From Streptomyces sp. Tu6071 (GTDB lineage Bacteria > Actinomycetota > Actinomycetes > Streptomycetales > Streptomycetaceae), in NCBI RefSeq assembly GCF_000213055.1, contig NZ_CM001165.1, positions 4,920,945 through 4,984,944 of the forward strand: a stretch of DNA of 64,000 nucleotides, given 5' to 3'. Shown in pieces: positions 53,761 through 62,363 of the stretch (positions within the stretch are counted from its first letter, which is position 1; each line of letters begins with the position of its first letter). The notes below the pieces were generated by a model that saw only the letters and a list, made by a program, of their open reading frames with translations, was not told where the DNA came from and did not search any database. A program made the position numbers and the translations under genes.

Positions 53761-55107
53761 ATGGGAGGCGCAGACCCGGTCGTGGTCGACGTCCTGCTCG
53801 CCGACCACCCGTTCGAGGGATTCCTCGACCCGGTGCGACGGCGGGCCGAGGCGTTCGGCGCGGCGCATCCCGAGTACGAGATCCGCATCTCGACGTACCG
53901 CTACTGGACCCCGACCGGCCGCGAGGACTTCGTCCGCATCCTCGACGAGGGCCGCGTCCCGGCGCTCGTGGACGTCTTCTTCATCGAGACCCAGACCGCC
54001 CGCGACGCGGTGTCCGCGACCGGCGGGCCGCTGTTCACGCCGGTGGAGCGCGCGCTCGCGGGCCGCCGGGAGGTCCTCGGAGAAAAGGTGGTTGTCGACG
54101 ACCTGATCGACGCCGCGCGCCGCTACTACAGCCAGGACGGCGAGCTGGTGTCCATGCCGTTCAGCGTCTCCGCGGGGCTGCTGTACGCGAACATGACGAT
54201 GCTGCGGGCGGCAGGGATCACCGAGGTGCCGCGCACCTGGGAGGAACTGGAGGCCGCCTGCCGGGCCCTCGTGCGCGCGGACGGCGGTCCTCCGCACGGC
54301 GTCACGTGGGCCGTCGACGGCTGGTTCTTCCAGGACGCCGTCTGCCAGCAGGGCGGAGTGCTGGCCGAGCCCGCCAACGGCCGTACGGGCCGGGCCCGGA
54401 CGACCGACCTGGCCTCCGGGGAGATGCTGGCCTGGGTCACGTGGTGGCAGCGGCTGCACGAGGAGGGCCTGTACCTGTACACCGGCGCGCCCCAGGACTG
54501 GGTGGGCACGTTCGAGGCGTTCACCGAGGGCCGGGTGGCGTTTCTCTGCAACTCCTCGGTGATGGCCCAGTCCGTGGTGTCGGCCGGGGCGAAGGCGGGC
54601 TTCGAGGTCCTCGCCCGCGGCCTGCCGCACCGCGACGCCGTGCCGCACGCCGGGCACGTCCTGGGAGGCGACTCCCTGTTCCTGGCCGCCGGTCTGTCGC
54701 CGGAGGTGGAGGACGGCGCGCTGGCCTTCCTGCAGTTCCTGCTCCAGCCGGAGAGCGCCGCCGCCTGGCACAAGGCGAGCGGCTTCATGCCCGCGACGCA
54801 CGGCTCGCTCCGCCTGCTGGAGGCGGAGGGCTGGTTCGCCGAGCGGCCCCACCACCTGGAGGCGCCCCGGCAACTCGCCGACTCCGACGGCTCGCCCGCC
54901 GCGACCGGCGCGCTGCTCGGCGAGTTCTGGCACACGCACGCGGACCTGGTCCGGGCGATGGGGGACGTGCTGGAGCGGGGCGCCGACCCCGTGCGGCGGT
55001 TCGGCGAGGCGACCGTCGCGGCTCAGCGGCGGCTGGACGACTACAACGCGCGGACCGCCCGGCGGCAGGCGGAGCGCGGCCCGGGAGGCGGCTCCGGTAC
55101 GGACTGA
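53761..55107 (+). CDS. Extracellular-solute-binding-like protein lacking a signal peptide
   Basis: This 448-residue protein starts at ATG 53761, 3 bp after the methyltransferase. It has the two-lobe family 1 solute-binding fold: SVSAGLLYANMTMLRAAGI, PRTWEELEAACRALV, GRVAFLCNSSVMAQS and GFMPATHGSLRLL. The N-terminus MGGADPVVVDVLLADHPFEG has no signal peptide or lipobox cysteine, and no ABC permease or ATPase gene is nearby. It is therefore predicted to be cytoplasmic and not part of a normal importer. Binding of the product or an intermediate, for sequestration or delivery, is an inference worth testing. Confidence 0.8.
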   Translation: MGGADPVVVDVLLADHPFEGFLDPVRRRAEAFGAAHPEYEIRISTYRYWTPTGREDFVRILDEGRVPALVDVFFIETQTARDAVSATGGPLFTPVERALAGRREVLGEKVVVDDLIDAARRYYSQDGELVSMPFSVSAGLLYANMTMLRAAGITEVPRTWEELEAACRALVRADGGPPHGVTWAVDGWFFQDAVCQQGGVLAEPANGRTGRARTTDLASGEMLAWVTWWQRLHEEGLYLYTGAPQDWVGTFEAFTEGRVAFLCNSSVMAQSVVSAGAKAGFEVLARGLPHRDAVPHAGHVLGGDSLFLAAGLSPEVEDGALAFLQFLLQPESAAAWHKASGFMPATHGSLRLLEAEGWFAERPHHLEAPRQLADSDGSPAATGALLGEFWHTHADLVRAMGDVLERGADPVRRFGEATVAAQRRLDDYNARTARRQAERGPGGGSGTD

Positions 55108-55126
55108 GCCGCGCGCACGAGGACGG

Positions 55127-55154
55127 GTCCGGTCCGCCCCGGGGCGGACCGGAC
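55127..55154. terminator. Palindromic terminator
   Basis: A perfect 14-bp inverted repeat with no spacer (55127-55140 with 55141-55154) lies between convergent genes. It marks the right end of the last operon with a cluster promoter element. Confidence 0.7.
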
Positions 55155-55206
55155 ACCACCGTGGGGGCGCGGGGCCTCCGGCTCAAGGCGCCTTGCCCAC
55201 ACGGAC

Positions 55207-56283
55207 TCAGGCCGACGGGCGCGGGGGCGGGATCTCGGACGCGGGCGCGCGGTCGCCCGTCTCCGCGGGGTCGTAGCGCGCGACCCTGGTGAGCAGGAAG
55301 CAGCCCGCGGTGATCGCGACGAGAAGGACTCCGGCGACGACGCGCGTCGTGGCCGGGACGGGGACGATCACCACGGTGCTCACGAGGTCGACGGTGATCA
55401 GCGCGACGAGCACGTTGCGGATCGTGCTCCGGCTGAGCGCGGAGCAGATCAGGGCGCCCAGCGGGGCGCCGACGCAGACGACGGGGACGGCGGCCAGCCA
55501 GTAGTCCACGCGCGCGGCGGAGAAGTCGTCGATGACGAGCACATGGCTGAGGAAGGCGGCGAGGGAGACCACGGTCATGAGGATCACGGTGGTGGGAGTG
55601 GCGACCTTCTCCGATACGCGGAAGAGCATCACCAGCACGATGAAGGCCACCGTGTTCTCCCCGACGCCGACGAGGCCGCTGACCAGACCGCCCACGAAGC
55701 CCGCCACTACGAGGACCGCGGCCTCGCGCGCCCCGAAGACCGGTATCGCCGCGTTGCGGCGTTCCTTGCGGCGCAGCCGCATGACGACCATCGCGATGGC
55801 GAGGGCGGTGAGCAGCACGGTGAAGTAGACGCGGACCTCGGGCAGGGGCAGGTGCGGGGCGACGACCACGGCCCCGCACACGACACCGGCCACCCCGGCG
55901 GGCGAGGCCCACGCGATGATCCGGCGTTCGATGGGCACCCGCAGATAGAGGATGCTCAGCGTCGCCATGCTCATCCCCACGCTCTGGATCGCGTACGTGA
56001 AGACGCGGGCGTCGTCGGCCGCGATGTGCAGCACCTTCGTGAAGACGGGGAAGGCGACCGCCCCTCCGCCCTCGCTCGTGCCGCCGCCGACCAGTGAGCC
56101 GAACACCATGGTCACCGACACCTGCCAGTGCTCCCGCACGGCATGCAGCGCCCGCACCCCGCCGATCGTGAGCCACAGGACCCACACGGCCACGGCGAGC
56201 AGCGCGTTGAAGCGGAGCACCGAGCGAACGGGGCGGAGCGGCGTGACGGGCGGAACGGCCGATGACTTCTGCTGGACGGACAC
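55207..56283 (-). CDS. TauE/SafE-family membrane permease
   Basis: This 358-residue protein starts at GTG 56283 with CGGAGG upstream. Eight to nine hydrophobic helices are visible, with the duplicated family motifs [20 protein letters not shown] and [20 protein letters not shown]. The family exports sulfite, sulfoacetate or related anions. No pathway element precedes it, and it seems to be chromosomal background at the edge of the cluster. Confidence 0.88.
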   Translation of the reverse strand: MSVQQKSSAVPPVTPLRPVRSVLRFNALLAVAVWVLWLTIGGVRALHAVREHWQVSVTMVFGSLVGGGTSEGGGAVAFPVFTKVLHIAADDARVFTYAIQSVGMSMATLSILYLRVPIERRIIAWASPAGVAGVVCGAVVVAPHLPLPEVRVYFTVLLTALAIAMVVMRLRRKERRNAAIPVFGAREAAVLVVAGFVGGLVSGLVGVGENTVAFIVLVMLFRVSEKVATPTTVILMTVVSLAAFLSHVLVIDDFSAARVDYWLAAVPVVCVGAPLGALICSALSRSTIRNVLVALITVDLVSTVVIVPVPATTRVVAGVLLVAITAGCFLLTRVARYDPAETGDRAPASEIPPPRPSA

Positions 56284-56756
56284 GGGAGCCTCCGGTGTGC
56301 CACGGCAGGACCACCCCAGCGGTCGGGAACCGCTGGAGCGGGCAGGGAGCCGCCCTCCCCGAGCCGAGGGCGCCCGTACAGTACCGAGTCCGGAGGGCTC
56401 GCGCTTCTTCGTCATTGCTCCGTGCGGCCCGTGGCGCTGTACCGCTGCTCCCGGAATGCTGCGACCTGGCCGCCTCAAAAACTGTTCCGGCGAAAACAGA
56501 ATTTGCACCGGAGTCGCGCAGGTATTTGTTCTCGCGGCGGGCCGTAAATGCATCCTTCAACTCGCGCGGCCGTTTCGGCGTGCTAGTGTCCTTCTCAGTT
56601 GCAGTCGTGGTTCCCAATGCTTCAGGTATTTCGGCCGGTGTGCGCACCGCTGAAATGTCCCTGGTAATTCCGGTCTTTTCCGGTCGGGGCAATCATAGCG
56701 GCGACACGGAATTCGTACAGTGCGAATTCCGGTGCACTGCCCCGAAGGAGAATGAC
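56284..56756. other. Upstream region of the cold-shock gene
   Basis: This 473-bp region is noticeably less GC-rich than its surroundings, with scattered A/T-rich stretches as expected for a long cold-shock leader and promoter. No gene was recognised. Confidence 0.5.
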
Positions 56757-56960
56757 ATGAGTTCAGGCACCGTGAAGTGGTTCAACGCGGAAAAGGGCTT
56801 CGGCTTCATCGAGCAGGACGGTGGCGGCCCCGACGTGTTCGCCCACTACTCGAACATTTCCGCCCAGGGCTTCCGCGAGCTGCTCGAGGGCCAGAAGGTG
56901 AACTTCGACATCGCGCAGGGCCAGAAGGGCCCGACGGCCGAGAACATCGTTCCGGCCTGA
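56757..56960 (+). CDS. CspA-type cold-shock protein
   Basis: This 67-residue single cold-shock domain starts at ATG 56757 after GAAGGAG. The RNP motifs KGFGFI and VFAHYS bind single-stranded RNA or DNA, and it starts with the usual [11 protein letters not shown]. It acts as an RNA chaperone, probably at low temperature. A strong terminator follows immediately, so it is monocistronic despite lying just before a DEAD-box helicase. Confidence 0.97.
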   Translation: MSSGTVKWFNAEKGFGFIEQDGGGPDVFAHYSNISAQGFRELLEGQKVNFDIAQGQKGPTAENIVPA

Positions 56961-56975
56961 CGCGACTGACACACA

Positions 56976-57019
56976 CGCAGCTGGGGCCCGCATCCCTCGG
57001 GGTGCGGGCCCCAGCTGCG
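56976..57019 (+). terminator. Strong hairpin terminator after cold-shock gene
   Basis: A 17-bp perfect stem (56976-56992 with 57003-57019) with a 10-base loop lies 16 bp past the stop. Confidence 0.9.
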
Positions 57020-57290
57020 TGCGCGGCGTCGGCCCCGTCCTGGGCGACGCCGACGAGGCGGCATTCGCCGTACCCGAAGTGCCCGAAGAGGGGCGCGGAA
57101 TCCCACCGCGCCCGCCCTCGGAGCTTCCGGTGGCGCCGCCCCTCGCGTGGCCGCTTCCCCTGCGAGCGCCTGCGCGGACCGTGACGCGACCTTCTCTTTC
57201 GCGTCCCATCCGGCCGATTCCTGTGATTCTCCGCGCCGCTCATCACCGCGGAACCTCACTCGACGCGCGCCGCGGCAAGGAAGGCTCCGC

Positions 57291-58769
57291 ATGAATCGCA
57301 CAGGCACCAGCAATCACTCTTCCCGCACTCGTGGCGGCAACCCGGGCACGGGGAGGAGCAGCCGCTTCGGCGACCCGCGCGCGAGCCGCCCCGGCAGCCC
57401 GTCCCGTTCCGGTGGCGGCGTGCGCTCCGCCCGGCCGCCGGCGGAGTTCGCCCTCCCCAGGACGGTCAGCCCCGCGCTTCCCGCGGTCGAGAGGTTCGCG
57501 GATCTCGACATGCCCAAGGCGCTCGAGGCCGCACTCGGCGCGCAAGGCGTGACGGTGCCGTTCCCGATCCAGGCCGCGACGCTCCCGAACTCCCTCGCGG
57601 GCCGCGATGTGCTCGGCCGGGGGCGCACCGGCTCGGGCAAGACGCTGGCCTTCGGCCTGGCCCTGCTGGCCCGTACCGCCGGGAAGCGCGCCGAGGCCGG
57701 GCAACCCCTCGCCCTGGTCCTCGTGCCGACCCGTGAGCTGGCCCAGCAGGTCACCGACGCGCTCACCCCCTACGCCCGCTCCGTGCGCCTGCGGCTCGCC
57801 ACGGTCGTGGGCGGGATGCCCATCGGCAGGCAGGCGACCGCGCTGCGCCGGGGCGCCGAAGTCCTCGTCGCCACACCCGGTCGCCTCAAGGACCTGATCG
57901 ACCGGGGCCACTGCCGCCTGGACCAGGTGGCCGTCACGGTCCTCGACGAAGCCGACCAGATGACCGACATGGGCTTCATGCCGCAGGTCACCGCCCTCCT
58001 CGACCAGGTGCGTCCCGGAGGGCAGCGCATGCTGTTCTCCGCCACCCTGGACCGCAACGTCGACCTGCTCGTGCGCCGCTACCTCAACGACCCCGTGGTG
58101 CACTCCGTCGACCCCTCGGCCGGGGCGGTCACGACGATGGAGCACCACGTGCTCCACGTCCACGGCGCCGACAAGCACGCGATCGCCACGGAGATCGCCG
58201 CGCGCGACGGCCGCGTGCTCCTCTTCCTCGACACGAAGCACGCCGTCGACCGCCTGACGGAGCATCTCCTGCGCAGCGGGGTGCGGGCCGCGGCCCTGCA
58301 CGGCGGGAAGTCGCAGCCGCAGCGCACCCGCACGCTGGAACAGTTCAAAACCGGGCACGTCAGTGTGCTGGTGGCGACCAATGTCGCCGCGCGCGGAATC
58401 CACGTCGACGACCTCGACCTCGTCGTCAACGTCGACCCGCCGACCGACCACAAGGACTACCTCCACCGCGGTGGCCGTACGGCCCGCGCGGGCCGGTCCG
58501 GCAGGGTCGCCACCCTGGTCACCCCCAACCAGCGGCGGAGCATGGCCCGCTTGATGGCGGCGGTCGGAGTCGTCCCGCAGACCACCCAGGTCCGCGCCGG
58601 AGAAGAGGCACTGCACCGCATCACCGGCGCACAGGCCCCCTCCGGCGTCCCGGTCGTCATCACCGCACCGGCGAGCACCCGCCGCCCCCGGCGCGGAACC
58701 GCCGCACGCGGACGCCGCCGCCCCACCTCGACGCCCGGACCGGCACCCGCGTCCGGCCTGGCGGCCTAG
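57291..58769 (+). CDS. DEAD-box RNA helicase (RhlE/CsdA-like)
   Basis: This 492-residue protein starts at ATG 57291 after AAGGAAGG. A disordered Arg/Ser/Gly N-terminus (about 60 residues) precedes the helicase core: GRTGSGKT (motif I), PTRELAQQ (Ia), TPGRLKD (Ib), DEAD as LDEADQM (II), FSATLD for SAT (III), TNVAARGIH (V) and HRGGRTARAG (VI). The C-terminal tail is basic. It unwinds RNA, probably in ribosome assembly or RNA decay at low temperature, and its pairing with the cold-shock gene is common in Streptomyces. Confidence 0.96.
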   Translation: MNRTGTSNHSSRTRGGNPGTGRSSRFGDPRASRPGSPSRSGGGVRSARPPAEFALPRTVSPALPAVERFADLDMPKALEAALGAQGVTVPFPIQAATLPNSLAGRDVLGRGRTGSGKTLAFGLALLARTAGKRAEAGQPLALVLVPTRELAQQVTDALTPYARSVRLRLATVVGGMPIGRQATALRRGAEVLVATPGRLKDLIDRGHCRLDQVAVTVLDEADQMTDMGFMPQVTALLDQVRPGGQRMLFSATLDRNVDLLVRRYLNDPVVHSVDPSAGAVTTMEHHVLHVHGADKHAIATEIAARDGRVLLFLDTKHAVDRLTEHLLRSGVRAAALHGGKSQPQRTRTLEQFKTGHVSVLVATNVAARGIHVDDLDLVVNVDPPTDHKDYLHRGGRTARAGRSGRVATLVTPNQRRSMARLMAAVGVVPQTTQVRAGEEALHRITGAQAPSGVPVVITAPASTRRPRRGTAARGRRRPTSTPGPAPASGLAA

Positions 58770-58808
58770 GACATCCGGCCCCGACGGCCTAGGACATCCG
58801 GCCCCGAG
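58763..58808. repeat. 23-bp tandem duplication
   Basis: Two near-perfect copies start at 58763 and 58786, each opening with GGCCTAGGACATCCGG. The first copy contains the stop codon of the helicase gene. Confidence 0.8.
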
Positions 58809-58964
58809 GACTCCGGCCCGACGGCCGAGGACTCGGCAAGCCGACCCGACACCGCAGGAGACACCTTTCGAGACCGGTCCAGTCGCAGCCGCGCCCCGCC
58901 CTCGTCGCAACCGTCAGGGCGTCGGACGACCACGGCCGCGGCCGGGCCGCAGGTCTGGGACGCC

Positions 58965-59270
58965 ATGACGGTCGAGGTCGCGCTCTCCCTCATGACCGCC
59001 GCCCGCACGCGCCACCTGGTCATCTGCGACGAGGACGGGCGGCGCACCGGACAGGTCACCCTCGCCCGCCTCACCCACGTCTCCGGCAGCCCCGGCTCCA
59101 CGGACCGGACGCGCCTGCGCGACGTCCACGACGACGCGGCCGCCGAAGCCGGCCCCCCGGCGCGCCATCAGCCGCGCGAAGCCCGGCCTCCCGCCGCCCG
59201 GCTCCCCGCTCCCCGCCTTCCCGCCGCCGACGAGGACGGTGTACGGGGCGCGCTCGCCGCCTCCCGCTGA
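58965..59270 (+). CDS. Short CBS-like protein, possibly degraded
   Basis: This is a 101-residue frame from ATG 58965. Residues 1-45 (ALSLMTAARTRHLVICDEDG then GRRTGQVTLARL) look like the second half of a CBS domain. The remainder is Pro/Ala/Arg-rich and looks like frame drift. In-frame sequence continues upstream without an obvious start. It is either a small conserved protein or a truncated relic, and no function can be assigned. Confidence 0.45.
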   Translation: MTVEVALSLMTAARTRHLVICDEDGRRTGQVTLARLTHVSGSPGSTDRTRLRDVHDDAAAEAGPPARHQPREARPPAARLPAPRLPAADEDGVRGALAASR

Positions 59271-59318
59271 ACAACGCCCCCGTTCCGCACGTTCGTCCGC
59301 TCCCCCTCGTGAGGCATC

Positions 59319-59615
59319 ATGCGCTGCGTCATCGCCCGCTTCCCGTTCGACCTGACCAGAGACGGCGTGCTGGAATCGATGAGGGGCGTCAAGCCCGAGC
59401 CGGTCACCGACAACCTCGTCATCGTCGGACGCCGCCGCTACCCCGCCAAACAGGTCGGACAGGTCATCACCGGCCAGGACCACCGCGACTTCAGCACCGC
59501 CGAGATCCTGCGCGCCATGACCCGCCTCGGCTTCACCTGCCGGACGCCCCCCACGGGCGGACCGGCTCCCGCGACCCCCCTCGGCCGGAAGGCACCCGCG
59601 ACGCCCGGCACGTGA
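59319..59615 (+). CDS. Small conserved hypothetical protein
   Basis: This 98-residue protein starts at ATG 59319 after a gap of 48 bp. MRCVIARFPFDLTRDGVLES and VGRRRYPAKQVGQVITGQD then FSTAEILRAMTRLGFTC give a compact alpha/beta domain that I associate with the Streptomyces cold-shock/helicase neighbourhood. A Pro/Ala tail follows. No catalytic motif was recognised. Confidence 0.65.
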   Translation: MRCVIARFPFDLTRDGVLESMRGVKPEPVTDNLVIVGRRRYPAKQVGQVITGQDHRDFSTAEILRAMTRLGFTCRTPPTGGPAPATPLGRKAPATPGT

Positions 59616-60011
59616 CACGTCGCCCTCGACCACGGCCAGGGGTGAGCGGAAACCGAACAGAGCCGCTACGCGGCGGGAGACCGGCCGCCTGCCGCCGCCG
59701 TCCGCCCCGGTGAGCGGCGAAGCCGCCGTCATGTGGCCGGGCGCCGGACCGCCGCGGTTGACGGCGGCTCGCGCGTCAGCGGTGAAGCGGGGGCTTTCCG
59801 TTCCCGGCCACGTTCCCGCAGCCGTGACGCCGCCTCACGCATTGCCGTGGGAAGCCGCGCCTCGCGAATCGCCGTGGGAGACCGGGCGTCACGCATTGCC
59901 GTGGGGAGCCGCGCGGCACGCCTTGCCGTGCGGGATCGCGCTCCAGGAATCGCCGGGGGAGACGGGCTCGCGCCTTCGGGTGCTCCGTCCCCTTCGGCGG
60001 CGGGGTGCGGA
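59616..60011. other. Intergenic region holding a 27-bp tandem repeat
   Basis: This 396-bp gap lies between convergent genes. Apart from the repeat array at 59831-59965, nothing was recognised. Confidence 0.5.
59831..59965. repeat. 27-bp degenerate tandem repeat, five copies
   Basis: The core GCCGTGGG-like block recurs at 59844, 59871, 59898, 59925 and 59952. The third-copy core is closest to the first. All six frames are partly open across it, so apparent coding is a repeat effect. Confidence 0.8.
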
Positions 60012-60341
60012 TCAGGCGGAGGACTCGTCACGGCGGCGGAGTTCCTCGTTGATGCGCTGCGCCTCCGCCAGTTGGTCCTCAAGGATGATGATGCGGCAGG
60101 CGGCCTCGACGGGCGTACCGGAGTCGACGAGTTCGCGCGCCCGGCCGGCGATGCGCAACTGGTAGCGGGAGTAGCGGCGGTGTCCGCCTTCGGACCGTAG
60201 CGGGGTGATCAGCCGGTGCTCACCCAGCATGCGCAGGAAGGCCGGTGTGGCGCCGAGCATCTCGGCGGCCCGGCCCATGGTGTAGGCGGGATAGTCGTCG
60301 TCGTCGAACTTGTCGGCGAGGCGGGTACTGCGAGGGGGCAT
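60012..60341 (-). CDS. MerR-type helix-turn-helix regulator (single-domain)
   Basis: This 109-residue protein starts at ATG 60341 after AAGAGG. YTMGRAAEMLGATPAFLRML is the winged-helix recognition element and GGHRRYSRYQL the wing (about residues 18-60). The helical tail ILEDQLAEAQRINEELRRR may dimerise. It has no effector domain. Similar one-domain MerR proteins are common in Streptomyces and act in development or stress. A 14-bp hairpin (60369-60400) lies in its upstream region. Confidence 0.85.
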   Translation of the reverse strand: MPPRSTRLADKFDDDDYPAYTMGRAAEMLGATPAFLRMLGEHRLITPLRSEGGHRRYSRYQLRIAGRARELVDSGTPVEAACRIIILEDQLAEAQRINEELRRRDESSA

Positions 60342-61134
60342 AGACCTCTTCTTCCGGGAACGCGTCGAGGGGTCCGGGCGCCTGTCGGCGCCCGGACCCC
60401 GAGCTTTCAACACCATCTGCCGGCTGACTGCGCCGACCTTCTTGTTCCGCCGGCCCATCCGCCAGGACGGGTCTGCGGGGATCGCGGTTGCGTGACCGGG
60501 GACCACCTTCCAATCCGGGGTCTGCGGTACCCGGGCGGACAGGGTCCTGGCCCCGGGCGATCCTGATGGCGTTCCGCTCCTTACCTCTTCGGTCGATCTG
60601 TACTGACTGGTGAACACGGTACTGCGGTGCGACCCCTGGGGTCGCCCGGCCCGGCGGCCAGCGAGGGAACCCTCCACTCACGGCTCCAACGCTCCGCCGC
60701 CGTTCCGCTCCTGCTTCGACTGCTCGCACGGCAGTTCGCCTCTGCCGCGCCTTGCTGACTTCCGGCTACGGGAAGAACCTAACCCGCGACAGCCCCAATG
60801 TCTACTCTCGCCAATGCAGATTTCCTCCGTCTGGCCCGACTGGTTCTGGACCTCCCGCACGTTGCCGGTTCGTCCGGGCGGAGTGAAGTCCCGCGCCGAC
60901 CCGGTCGGCACCGAGTCGCGACCTGCGGAAGACCCGCCGGGACTCCAGCCGTGCCCACGCCGCGTTCGGCGGGAGCCCGAGCACGGCCGAGGGTCCGCCG
61001 GACCGGTGTGGAGCCCCCCTTGGGACGGGCGTCTCATACCCCGTAGGGCCCCAGGGGCCGGGCCCTTGGCGAACGCGGCCAAACGAGCCCGCCCGCCGTC
61101 GGCGGAACGGGTGGGAGCGTGACACGATGCCGGT
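60342..61134. other. Intergenic region, no gene recognised
   Basis: This 793-bp region has a perfect 14-bp stem hairpin at 60369-60400 close to the MerR start. Otherwise it has only short open frames without ribosome binding sites. No tRNA or known RNA was seen. Confidence 0.45.
60369..60400. terminator. Hairpin upstream of MerR gene
   Basis: A 14-bp perfect stem (60369-60382 with 60387-60400) has a 4-base loop. It could terminate transcription entering from the right or act in the MerR leader. Confidence 0.5.
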
Positions 61135-61296
61135 ATGAACCGACTGGCCCACGAACAGTCGCCGTACCTCCTCCAGCACGCCTCCAACCCAGTGGACTGG
61201 TGGCCATGGAGCCAGGAAGCCAAGGAAGAAGCCGAACGCCGGGACACCCCCATCCTCCTGTCAGTCGGCTACGCCTCCTGCCACTGGTGGCAGTGA
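61135..61296 (+). pseudogene. Truncated thioredoxin-domain protein (DUF255/YyaL-type) N-terminus
   Basis: A 53-residue frame starts at ATG 61135. It matches the N-terminus of the large DUF255 thioredoxin-domain proteins: [20 protein letters not shown] then WWPWSQEA and [13 protein letters not shown]. In intact members the last motif continues CHWCHVMAHESF. Here it reads CHWWQ and stops, so about 600 residues are missing. The break coincides with a change to patchy sequence and looks like the edge of an insertion or deletion. Confidence 0.85.
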
Positions 61297-62363
61297 TCAG
61301 AACCTTATGCATGGGTCCGCAGACATCTCCAATATCGCGGGCGCCGGACTTAGTCGCCGCGTGGTCGCCATGCTTGGGCCTGACGGGTGGAGACGGTGAC
61401 TGCCCACATGCGCATCAGGATGCTTATGACCAGGACGACTCCCGCCACTGACCAGAGCAGTTCGCGGGTGATGTGGTACCCCCCTTGGGCGTTGATAGGG
61501 CGGCCAGGGCCGCCGCGACGGGGCTGCCGACCAGACCGGCGGGTGCGAGGGGGCCAGGGCGGCCCACGCGGCGAAGAGTGCTGTGGGGTGTCCAACGGAC
61601 CAGTTCCCGCAGTCTCAGATCCTCCGGCACGCCGTCCGTCCGCGCGTCGTGCGGAGGGCATGGGCCCCGCCACCAGCATCGTGACCCACTCGACCAGCGC
61701 ATTAGGCAGGTCGAGTGCGACAGGATAGGGAACCAACAGGGCTGCAGTGCTGCTGAGTTGAGACGTCGAACACCTCCTCAACGGCACGGGGGCCCTGTCG
61801 TTGCCCACCCCGACCTCACACCGGCCCGTCACCTGATCAGTGGCCACACTGAAAATGCTCACTTCTTCGGCCGTGGCTTTGGGGAGCGGTTCCTCCACGG
61901 CCCGGACCCGTCGGGCGGCCGTCATCGCTCGCGCTCCTCAGAGAGCCTGGTGCAGGGCAAGGCGGAGTTCAAGCCCACTCGGGGCAGTGGTTCGAGCAAG
62001 TGCGGATTCCCGTCCGCTCGGCTCCGGCCCCAGGGCGCTTACCACTCGCGCCTCAGCGACGTTCCCGGCAGTGGTACCAAGCCATTCGCCTCTCAGGGCC
62101 TCGCGGATCATCCGGCCGGAGGGACGTCGGGGAGGCGCGCGCTTTTGTCCCTCCTTCGGAGTAGTGGTCGGCCGAAGCTCCTGTCCACTCTGGCCACCTG
62201 TACGTCGAAGCCCCCGTGGTACGGAGCAGGACATCGTTCCCGGCGGCGTTGAGGTCGCCAAAGTTGATCGCGATCGGGCGACGCGTTGAACAGCCGCCCT
62301 GACCCGGTGGCTGGACCCGCACATAGGGCCCTCGGTGTCGGTGGGCGTCAGTAGCCTGCTGCT
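61297..62363. other. Scrambled region with mobile-element remnants
   Basis: This 1067-bp region has lower and more variable GC. It contains the transposase remnant listed separately, short hydrophobic-coding stretches on the minus strand near 61400-61480, and no intact gene. Confidence 0.5.
61674..61740 (-). pseudogene. Transposase remnant (IS5-family-like N-terminus)
   Basis: The minus-strand translation gives VPYPVALDLPNALVEWVTML, which resembles the N-terminus of actinobacterial IS5-type DDE transposases as I remember them. The frame breaks down on both sides and no terminal inverted repeats were found. Confidence 0.5.

Noticed and set aside
59733..60200. A 155-codon plus-strand frame across the 27-bp repeat
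   Set aside because: It overlaps the MerR gene and its apparent peptide periodicity is produced by the DNA repeat.
61297..62363. Several 100-260-codon frames between 61350 and 62320 on both strands
   Set aside because: They overlap each other, lack ribosome binding sites and show only one short recognisable stretch (the transposase remnant), so they are not listed as genes.
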